A DNA stretch of 5,253 nucleotides from Actinomycetota bacterium (GTDB lineage: Bacteria > Actinomycetota > Actinomycetes > Mycobacteriales > Micromonosporaceae). Of the stretch, positions 1 to 4,438 are shown in pieces (position 1 is the first letter of the stretch; each line of letters starts with the position of its first letter). The position numbers and the translations under genes are program-made. A model generated the notes under the pieces. The model did no database searches. It saw nothing but the letters and a program-made list of their open reading frames with translations, and was not told the DNA's origin. The stretch is taken from positions 1-5,253 of the forward strand of contig VAXX01000150.1 in assembly GCA_005885115.1 (NCBI GenBank), in the 5' to 3' direction.

Positions 1-1335
1 CCGCACCTTGTCCAGGTACGCCAGCCACGCCTGGGTGAACGCGCTGAAGCTGGTCCCGAGGACCTGCTGGAAGCCCAGGTCGATGTCGGTGTGGTCGTGG
101 AAGTAGTCGTACAGCGCGAGGGCCTTGGCCTGCCCGTACTTCTGCGCGATCAGCTTCACCGCCAGCCAGGCCAGGGTGTAGTTGTCAGCGGAGTCGTAGA
201 ACGTCTCGTCCCCGGGCAGCGCGGTGGCGCTGACGTGCCGGGCGTACTCGCCGGGCAGTTCAGCCGGTACGTACTCGGTGGCGTACGCGACGTACTCCGC
301 CATCCCCTCGACCAGCCAGCGTGGCGTCGCGTCGCTGGTCACCAGGCCCAGGGCGGCGTGGGTGAACTCGTGGGTCAGGGTGTGCTGCAGCTCGGTGTCG
401 CCCCGGCCGAGCGTCGCCGGGTTGAACACCACCCGGGACAGGACGACCTGGGCGTTGTTGTTCCACTCCGGTACCTCGTCGTAGCGGGGGATCGTCACCG
501 CCTCGATCTGCGCCAGCTTGTCCGGGCTGCCCTCGAAGTACGCGTCGAAGACCTTCTGGTCGGAGACGGCGGTGAGCAGCACCTTCCCGCTCCAGCCGGT
601 TTTGCGGATCTTCATCACGTTGGTGATCCCGCGCTCGGCGAGGTCGACCAGGTGCGGCGCGATCTCGGCGTCCTCCGTCGAGATGACCGCGATCACGTGG
701 GCGGACCGGACCACGGTGACCGGGCGCGCCTCCCAGGGCAGGCCACCGACTCCGAACGGCAGCCCCTGCGACGCGCCGACGCTCTCCTCGTCGGCCAGCA
801 GCCAGCGCCCGCCCGAGCCGACGAACGTCGGTATCCACGGCTCCGCGTCCGGTACGGTGTCCAGCCCCGCCACGGCGTACCTGACGGTGACCCCGACCCG
901 GCGGACCAGCCCGTCGTGCCGTACCGCCAGCGGAGCGTCGCTGGGGAGCTGGTACCGGTCGGGCTGGGACAGGGTGAGGGTGAAGCTGGACAGGCCGAGG
1001 GCGATCAGGTTCTCGTACTCGACCTTCTGCCGCTGGACGAACTTGGGGTCGGACCGGTCGACGTCGGCGAGGAAGGCCGCCTCGTTGTGCGTGATGATCG
1101 CGCTCGCCCGGCGGGACAGCAGCTCGGTCAGCGCGCCGTCGCCACCGACGAAGGCGGCCGTACGGTGACCGGCGCCGATCCCGGTGACCAGGAGGAGGGC
1201 ATCGCCGGCGCCGGCGCACAGCGCCACGACCAGCAACACCACGAGCGCGATCCGCAGGCCCAGACCGGAGCGGCGCGGCGGTGGGGCGGGCTGCCAGGGC
1301 GGAGCTGAGGGGTACGGGACGTACACGGAGAACAC
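1..1335 (-). CDS. Membrane-anchored peptidase MA-like zinc metallopeptidase (C-terminus off the left edge)
   Basis: The visible 445 residues read without interruption to the window edge. The start is GTG at 1333-1335, preceded by GGAG (complement of 1343-1346) at 7-nt spacing, with an in-frame stop at 1336-1338. A Pro-rich cytoplasmic N-terminus (residues 8-20) is followed by one hydrophobic segment (about 27-43), so the rest probably lies outside the membrane. The zinc-binding helix is HEFTH at 322-326 (ligands H322 and H326, general base E323). WLVEGMAEY at 340-348 follows, where E343 is the probable third ligand, as in gluzincins of the peptidase MA-like group. After it comes an aromatic helical segment (DNYTLAWLAVKLIAQKYG) usual for this family. 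The region before the motif (about 60-300) resembles no domain I can name. Substrate is unknown. It lies downstream of bldC on the same strand, separated by a probable terminator, with no clear promoter in the 85-bp gap. GTG at 1324-1326 is a less likely alternative start. Confidence 0.88.
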   Translation of the reverse strand, partial: MFSVYVPYPSAPPWQPAPPPRRSGLGLRIALVVLLVVALCAGAGDALLLVTGIGAGHRTAAFVGGDGALTELLSRRASAIITHNEAAFLADVDRSDPKFVQRQKVEYENLIALGLSSFTLTLSQPDRYQLPSDAPLAVRHDGLVRRVGVTVRYAVAGLDTVPDAEPWIPTFVGSGGRWLLADEESVGASQGLPFGVGGLPWEARPVTVVRSAHVIAVISTEDAEIAPHLVDLAERGITNVMKIRKTGWSGKVLLTAVSDQKVFDAYFEGSPDKLAQIEAVTIPRYDEVPEWNNNAQVVLSRVVFNPATLGRGDTELQHTLTHEFTHAALGLVTSDATPRWLVEGMAEYVAYATEYVPAELPGEYARHVSATALPGDETFYDSADNYTLAWLAVKLIAQKYGQAKALALYDYFHDHTDIDLGFQQVLGTSFSAFTQAWLAYLDKVR

Positions 1336-1374
1336 CTAACCGCTCCAGGATGGCCCGGGGCCGGAGACGAGCAA

Positions 1375-1408
1375 GGGGCGGTCGGCGCCACGCCGCGCCT
1401 GCCGCCCC
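1375..1408 (-). terminator. Probable bldC terminator (two-part hairpin)
   Basis: A 7-bp outer stem (1375-1381 with 1402-1408, GGGGCGG/CCGCCCC) encloses a 2x2 internal loop and a 5-bp inner stem (1384-1388 with 1395-1399, GGCGC/GCGCC) with a 6-nt loop. It begins 12 bp after the bldC stop on the minus strand. It is followed on that strand by TTGCTCGTCT, only a weak U-rich run, as is common for actinobacterial terminators. It would separate bldC from the metallopeptidase gene. The direction is inferred from position. Confidence 0.65.
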
Positions 1409-1420
1409 TGTCCCGTTCGT

Positions 1421-1630
1421 TCAGTCGCCGACGCGTTGCGCGGGGATCTGCCCCTGAAGCAGCGCGCGTACCTCGGACTCCCGGTAGCGCCGGTGGCCAC
1501 CGAGCGTCCGAATGGCGCTGAGCTTCCCCGCCTTCGCCCACCGGGTGACAGTCTTCGGGTCGACGCGGAACATCGACGCAACTTCGGCCGGCGTCAATAA
1601 GGGCTCGGGCTCATGCGTACGCGATGCCAT
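1421..1630 (-). CDS. bldC: BldC, MerR-like developmental regulator
   Basis: This 69-aa protein is almost entirely one winged helix-turn-helix domain of the MerR/excisionase type. The helix-turn-helix spans about residues 11-31 (LLTPAEVASMF, then DPKTVTRWAK) and the wing is TLGGHRRYRESEV (42-54). These segments match, as I recall, Streptomyces BldC (68 aa) almost residue for residue. BldC is known to bind DNA as head-to-tail multimers on direct repeats and to hold back the switch from vegetative growth to sporulation. It has no effector-binding or dimerisation domain, as expected for BldC and unlike full MerR proteins. The ATG at 1628-1630 is preceded by GGAGGAG (complement of 1637-1643) at 6-nt spacing, which fixes the start. 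The last nine residues (QIPAQRVGD) are the variable tail. It is followed by a hairpin terminator. Confidence 0.96.
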   Translation of the reverse strand: MASRTHEPEPLLTPAEVASMFRVDPKTVTRWAKAGKLSAIRTLGGHRRYRESEVRALLQGQIPAQRVGD

Positions 1631-1857
1631 CGGTCACTCCTCCACAGGTACTCATAGACGACGGCCGGGGTCCCGCCGGCCGCGCGCATGTCCATGGTCC
1701 GGCTAGTCCAGCATGTCCGACATGGGCCGAACGGCTGAACGTCCGTGGATGGACGGATGATGAATGACCGATTTTTCCGGACTTTTGGCGCCACGTAATG
1801 TCTTATTTGGACCTTAAGTCACGCTGCGTCAGCGCATATATACGAGTCGTGCTCTGA
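1631..1857. other. Intergenic region upstream of bldC, AT-rich in its distal half
   Basis: No gene is supported in these 227 bp. Bases 1751-1860 are about 47% G+C by hand count, against about 70% for the window. They contain A/T runs (ATTTTT at 1771-1776, ACTTTT at 1781-1786, TTATTT at 1803-1808) and TATATA at 1837-1842. A small perfect inverted repeat, CGCTG-CGT-CAGCG, lies at 1822-1834. The region must contain the bldC promoter unless bldC depends on readthrough from the upstream gene. TATATA can be read as a minus-strand -10 element, but I see no convincing -35 partner. BldC prefers AT-rich direct repeats, so autoregulation is conceivable, but I could not identify a clean repeat set. Confidence 0.6.
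1712..1724. repeat. Palindrome CATGTC-C-GACATG upstream of bldC
   Basis: This is a perfect 6+1+6 inverted repeat lying 82-94 bp upstream of the bldC start. Its left arm lies in GCATGTCC (1711-1718), which is repeated directly at 1686-1693, 25 bp away. Size and position fit an operator for a dimeric regulator. The regulator is unknown. Confidence 0.4.
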
Positions 1858-2697
1858 TTAATTGCATCTTTCCAGGAGCTGTACGGCCCGCCACCGGCTC
1901 ACAAGCTGCTCATATGCCTCGGTTGCCCCATCGGCATCTCCTCTGGACAAAGCCGCCAGCCCTCCGGCCACCAACCCCGGTGAGTCATCGGTCTCCAGTT
2001 CGTCATCCGGCAAAAGAGACACGAGCCCGCCGTAGTCCAATTCCACCAGAGAACGGGGGTGGAACTCCTCCAACCATCGGGTGCTCTCCTCCACCGCCTC
2101 GGTTATCGGTGCATCGCCGAGCGCCTTGCGCAGGACCGAATGGGCCCGGTGGGCCCGCCGCCGGGCCTTGGAGATCTCCGTCCGGTACCGCAGCATCCGC
2201 TGCCCGTCGTGTACCGAGAACGCCTTCTCGGACAGGTCGACGAAGACGAACCAGCGCAGGGGCACCCCCCAGGTGGCCACCTGCTCGTGCACCCGGGGCA
2301 TCCCGCGCTCGAGCACCTTGGCGCCGCTGCGCCAGTCGTCCACCACGGTCTTGGCGAGCCCCGCCAGGATCGGCGGGACGAACGCGTCGGCCAGCACCGG
2401 CGGTACCCCGTCCCGGGCGGACAGCGCCGCCTCGGCCACCCGTACCCGCAGGTTCCACGGGCAGATCAGCAGCGTCTCGTCGGTCTCCAGGACGTAAGCC
2501 TCGTCGGGCAGGTCGGGCAGCCGGGTCCAGCCGGCCCCGAGCGCCTCCAGGACGACGGTGCGCTGCCTGCCGGGGCCGTCGAAGGGCGCGACGGCGCGGC
2601 CGTCCTTCACGTACCGGCGCCAGTAGAGCTGGCGTTCCCGGTCGAAGGCCGTCAACGGCTCGTACACCCGGAGGTACGCGGCGAAATTCGCGGGCAC
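1858..2697 (-). CDS. Conserved actinobacterial protein of unknown function (between bldC and the dehydrogenase)
   Basis: I recognise this 279-aa protein only by position: I recall an uncharacterised gene at the same place between vdh and bldC in Streptomyces. It is soluble, with no signal peptide or membrane segment. Visible features are a charged aromatic N-terminus ([13 protein letters not shown], 18-30), a segment [17 protein letters not shown] (71-87), a beta-like LRWFVFVD (147-154), a basic helix [15 protein letters not shown] (177-191), LDYGGL (220-225), then an acidic linker and a short helix (about 231-270). No catalytic motif is evident. The chosen start, GTG at 2695-2697, has no Shine-Dalgarno but lies 7 nt after a TACGTT -10 element, suggesting a leaderless mRNA. 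In-frame ATG 2863-2865 would invade the divergent dehydrogenase gene. The last ~80 codons use rarer codons (AGA, TAT, CTT, AAT) and are lower in G+C than the rest. Confidence 0.85.
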   Translation of the reverse strand: MPANFAAYLRVYEPLTAFDRERQLYWRRYVKDGRAVAPFDGPGRQRTVVLEALGAGWTRLPDLPDEAYVLETDETLLICPWNLRVRVAEAALSARDGVPPVLADAFVPPILAGLAKTVVDDWRSGAKVLERGMPRVHEQVATWGVPLRWFVFVDLSEKAFSVHDGQRMLRYRTEISKARRRAHRAHSVLRKALGDAPITEAVEESTRWLEEFHPRSLVELDYGGLVSLLPDDELETDDSPGLVAGGLAALSRGDADGATEAYEQLVSRWRAVQLLERCN

Positions 2698-2709
2698 GTT
2701 CGCGAACGT
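2696..2709. promoter_or_regulatory. Perfect 14-bp palindrome, candidate operator of the divergent promoters
   Basis: ACGTTCGCGAACGT equals its own reverse complement. One mismatch further out the symmetry resumes (GG at 2693-2694, CC at 2711-2712), giving 18 of 20 symmetric bases. It overlaps the GTG start and -10 element of the leftward gene. It would also lie about 32-45 bp upstream of the predicted rightward start site (about 2742). A bound dimer could thus repress one gene and affect the other. The regulator is unknown. Confidence 0.5.
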
Positions 2710-2710
2710 A
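2705..2710 (-). promoter_or_regulatory. -10 element for a leaderless transcript of the hypothetical gene
   Basis: The complement reads TACGTT, fitting the TAnnnT consensus, followed by 7 nt (CGCGAAC) and then GTG at 2697. That spacing puts the transcription start at or next to the start codon. No Shine-Dalgarno lies within 15 nt upstream, which agrees with leaderless translation, common in actinomycetes. No good -35 was seen. Confidence 0.4.
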
Positions 2711-2729
2711 CCGCACCCTCGGGTCGGAT

Positions 2730-2735
2730 TACTCT
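2730..2735 (+). promoter_or_regulatory. Candidate -10 element of the dehydrogenase promoter
   Basis: TACTCT fits TAnnnT and would start transcription near 2742, leaving a leader of about 47 nt before the ATG at 2789. No recognisable -35 hexamer precedes it. The palindrome at 2696-2709 occupies that neighbourhood, which would suit activator-dependent or repressed expression. Confidence 0.4.
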
Positions 2736-2774
2736 CACAAGCAGCCGTGCCCCACGAGGGCCGTACCCGCCAAC

Positions 2775-2783
2775 GAGGAGGAG
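2775..2783 (+). promoter_or_regulatory. Shine-Dalgarno that fixes the dehydrogenase start
   Basis: GAGGAGGAG ends 5 nt before ATG 2789-2791. It supports that start over the in-frame ATG at 2747, which lacks such a site and would add 14 residues that look like translated leader. Confidence 0.8.
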
Positions 2784-2788
2784 CCGTC

Positions 2789-3793
2789 ATGGACGTCTTC
2801 ACCGACACCGGCCATGAGCAGGTCGTCTTCTGCCAGGACAAGCTCTCCGGCCTCAAAGCGATCATCGCGATCTACTCCACCGCGCTCGGACCCGCGCTCG
2901 GTGGCACCCGCTTCCACCCGTACCCGACCGAGGCGCAGGCCCTGCACGACGTCCTGGACCTGTCCCGGGCCATGGCGTACAAGAACGCGCTGGCCGGACT
3001 GGATCACGGTGGCGGCAAGGCGGTAATCTGGGGCGACCCTGCCACGGACAAGTCCGAACCGCTGCTGCGCGCCTACGGACGCTTCGTCGCCTCGCTGGGC
3101 GGTCGTTACTACACCGCGTGTGACGTGGGTACCTACGTCCAGGACATGGACGTGGTGGCCCGGGAGTGCCGGTACGTGACCGGGCGCAGCGAGGCCCACG
3201 GCGGCGCCGGGGACTCGTCCGTCCTGACCGCGTGGGGCGTGTTCCAGGGTATGCGGGCCGCCGCCGAGCAGGTCTGGGACCGGCCGAGCCTGTCCGGGCG
3301 CCGGGTTGGCATCGCCGGGCTGGGCAAGGTCGGCAAGCACCTGATCGGGCACCTGCTGGAGGACGGCGCGCACGTGGTCGGTACCGACGTGTCCGAGCCG
3401 GCGGTGAGCTGGGTACAGGAGACGTACCCGCAGGTCGACCTGGTGGCCGACGAGGCCGCGCTGATCCGGTCGGACATCGACGTGTACGCGCCGTGCGCGC
3501 TGGGCGGCGCGCTGGACGACGACACCGTGGCCGTACTCCGGGCGAAGATCGTGGCCGGGGCGGCGAACAATCAGCTCGCCCATCCCGGGGTCGAGAAGCT
3601 CCTGGAGGAGCGGGGCATCCTGTACGCGCCGGACTACGTGGTCAACGCCGGCGGTGTGATCCAGGTCGCAGACGAGATCGAAGGCTTCGACTTCGCCCGG
3701 GCCAAGCAGCGGGCCACCGGGATCTACGACACGACCCGCCAGATCCTCGCGCTGGCCCCCGAAGTGGGCCGACTGCGGACGATCCGCCTGTGA
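2789..3793 (+). CDS. Valine/leucine-type amino-acid dehydrogenase (Glu/Leu/Phe/Val family), shortened C-terminus
   Basis: This 334-aa NAD-dependent enzyme family oxidatively deaminates a branched-chain L-amino acid to its 2-oxo acid, NH3 and NADH in the cytoplasm. The N-terminal substrate domain carries [10 protein letters not shown] (36-45), [14 protein letters not shown] (64-77, substrate Lys65 and catalytic Lys77) and [13 protein letters not shown] (109-121, catalytic Asp112). The Rossmann domain has GLGKVG (177-182) and Asp200 at the end of beta-2, favouring NAD+ over NADP+. [12 protein letters not shown] (234-245), GAANNQL (257-263) and [11 protein letters not shown] (286-296) follow. 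From the position next to bldC I infer the vdh orthologue, but substrate choice between valine and leucine cannot be read here. Family members I recall continue after the [10 protein letters not shown] helix with a segment ending AADRLAE-rr-m before EVGRLR. Here ILALA (319-323) joins directly to [11 protein letters not shown], so about 20 residues seem to be missing in frame. Expression is probably controlled from the divergent promoter region. Confidence 0.95.
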   Translation: MDVFTDTGHEQVVFCQDKLSGLKAIIAIYSTALGPALGGTRFHPYPTEAQALHDVLDLSRAMAYKNALAGLDHGGGKAVIWGDPATDKSEPLLRAYGRFVASLGGRYYTACDVGTYVQDMDVVARECRYVTGRSEAHGGAGDSSVLTAWGVFQGMRAAAEQVWDRPSLSGRRVGIAGLGKVGKHLIGHLLEDGAHVVGTDVSEPAVSWVQETYPQVDLVADEAALIRSDIDVYAPCALGGALDDDTVAVLRAKIVAGAANNQLAHPGVEKLLEERGILYAPDYVVNAGGVIQVADEIEGFDFARAKQRATGIYDTTRQILALAPEVGRLRTIRL

Positions 3794-3808
3794 CGACCGG
3801 TACCCGTG

Positions 3809-3826
3809 CGGCGGCCCGGCCCGCCG
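3809..3826 (+). terminator. Possible hairpin after the dehydrogenase gene
   Basis: CGGCGG (3809-3814) pairs with CCGCCG (3821-3826) across a 6-nt loop, starting 16 bp after the stop codon. ACCGGT occurs on both sides (3796-3801 and 3831-3836), adding weak outer symmetry. There is no U-run. A factor-independent terminator is possible, but GC-rich DNA gives such stems by chance. Confidence 0.3.
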
Positions 3827-3885
3827 ACCGACCGGTAAGGACCGAAGGCCGGAGGGCCGAGGTGCCGAACCGGGGCCGCGACATG

Positions 3886-3891
3886 TACCGT
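3886..3891 (+). promoter_or_regulatory. Weak candidate -10 element for the DUF3073 gene
   Basis: TACCGT fits TAnnnT in the 179-bp gap upstream of the gene, giving a leader of about 75 nt. Upstream GTGCCG (3862-3867, 18-nt spacing) is a poor -35 match. TAATTC at 3948-3953 is an alternative but would put the start site on top of the ribosome-binding site. Confidence 0.25.
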
Positions 3892-3972
3892 ATGAGCCAC
3901 GAGAGATGCCTGCCGTCATCGGGGCCCGCCTGGAATGGGCTGCCCCGTAATTCTGTGCGAGGGGGTCGAGCC

Positions 3973-4185
3973 ATGGGGCGCGGCCGAGCTAAGGCCAAGC
4001 AGACAAAGGTGGCCCGGGAGCTGAAGTACCACTCCCCGAACACCGACCTCGCTGCGCTACAGCGCGAGCTAGCTGGTAACGGCAAGTCGAACGAGGAGTT
4101 CGACGAACCCAGTGGTTACCTTGACGACGACTCTGACGATGAGGACGAGTCGGACGAAGGCCACTGGACTCCCCGGCGCCGATAG
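3973..4185 (+). CDS. DUF3073 family small protein
   Basis: This 70-aa protein belongs to the actinobacterial DUF3073 family, whose function is unknown. It starts with the family's basic MGRGRAKAKQTKVARELKY (1-19). SPNTDLAALQREL (21-33) follows, then a strongly acidic tail rich in Asp/Glu/Ser (about 50-62) ending in HWTPRRR. The basic head and acidic tail suggest a nucleic-acid or ribosome-associated role, which is only a guess from composition. ATG 3973 is chosen because it gives the conserved family N-terminus and follows AGGGGG (3960-3965) at 7 nt. The frame stays open far upstream, but that is a GC-rich artefact. As I recall, a DUF3073 gene also lies beside vdh in Streptomyces. A hairpin follows 14 bp after the stop. 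Confidence 0.92.
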   Translation: MGRGRAKAKQTKVARELKYHSPNTDLAALQRELAGNGKSNEEFDEPSGYLDDDSDDEDESDEGHWTPRRR

Positions 4186-4199
4186 GACCGGGTACCCAC

Positions 4200-4222
4200 A
4201 GCACGCGGCAGCCCCGCGTGCT
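4200..4222. terminator. Hairpin between convergent genes, probable bidirectional terminator
   Basis: A perfect 9-bp stem (AGCACGCGG at 4200-4208, CCGCGTGCT at 4214-4222) closes a 5-nt loop CAGCC. It lies 14 bp past the DUF3073 stop and 27 bp past the stop of the leftward small ORF, so it can serve both strands. No U-run follows on either strand. An outer 7-bp pairing GGGTACC (4190-4196) with GGTACCC (4243-4249) encloses it. Confidence 0.65.
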
Positions 4223-4249
4223 TACGTATGCCGTACGGCGCCGGTACCC

Positions 4250-4438
4250 CTAACGGGGCCGGTTGGTGAACTGGTAGAAGGTCGGGAAGGCGTCCTCGAA
4301 CGGGCGCCAGCCCGGCGTGGCCGCCTGCGGGTCCCGGGCCCGGGACACCCAGGTCCGCTGCGCCTCGGCCAGCAACGCGGCCAGGCCGGGATCGTCCCCG
4401 GTCAGCCGGGCGAGCGGTGCCTCAGTGTCCTCCGGCAT
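4250..4438 (-). CDS. 62-aa protein coupled to the radical SAM gene; candidate modified-peptide precursor
   Basis: I do not recognise this family. The ATG at 4436-4438 lies inside the end of the radical SAM gene, with a 17-bp overlap. It is preceded by GGAGGGAG at 9 nt, so it is probably translated with that gene. Residues 1-35 are acidic and Ala/Leu-rich with a probable helix (DPGLAALLAEAQRTWV, 16-31), resembling a leader. After a DPQAATPG linker comes an aromatic C-terminus, WRPFEDAFPTFYQFTNRPR (44-62), with W44, F47, F51, F54, Y55 and F57 spaced every 3-4 residues and no Cys. The triplets F-E-D, F-Y-Q and F-T-N (aromatic, any residue, polar residue) resemble sites where radical SAM enzymes form three-residue cyclophanes. 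That function is inference: it could equally be a small partner protein of the maturase, with the real precursor outside the window. Longer versions starting at 4591 are shadows of the radical SAM frame. Confidence 0.72.
   Translation of the reverse strand: MPEDTEAPLARLTGDDPGLAALLAEAQRTWVSRARDPQAATPGWRPFEDAFPTFYQFTNRPR

Noticed and set aside
1216..1218. Lipoprotein cysteine (Cys40) in the metallopeptidase membrane segment
   Set aside because: The residue before Cys is Leu, not Gly/Ala/Ser, so there is no proper lipobox; a plain transmembrane anchor fits better.
91..1308. Long plus-strand open frame of 405 codons opposite the metallopeptidase gene
   Set aside because: Composition is the Arg/Gly/Val/Asp-rich type produced by the complement of GC-rich codons, while the opposite strand carries HEFTH, WLVEG and a membrane segment.
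2696..2709. LexA (SOS) box at the divergent promoter
   Set aside because: The actinobacterial SOS box is GAAC-N4-GTTC; here the arms are in the opposite order (GTTC-GC-GAAC).
2698..2865. Upstream start (ATG 2863-2865) for the hypothetical protein
   Set aside because: It would overlap the divergent dehydrogenase gene by 77 bp, and the added residues look like translated intergenic DNA.
1914..3026. Plus-strand frame crossing the hypothetical gene and the dehydrogenase start
   Set aside because: Translation is Pro/Arg/Ser-rich low-complexity and it overlaps two well-supported genes.
2735..3919. Minus-strand frame of 394 codons opposite the dehydrogenase
   Set aside because: It is the antisense shadow of a gene with all catalytic motifs present on the plus strand.
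3166..4185. DUF3073 extended upstream to 339 residues
   Set aside because: The frame is open by GC bias, but the conserved family N-terminus MGRGRAK begins at 3973 with its own ribosome-binding site.
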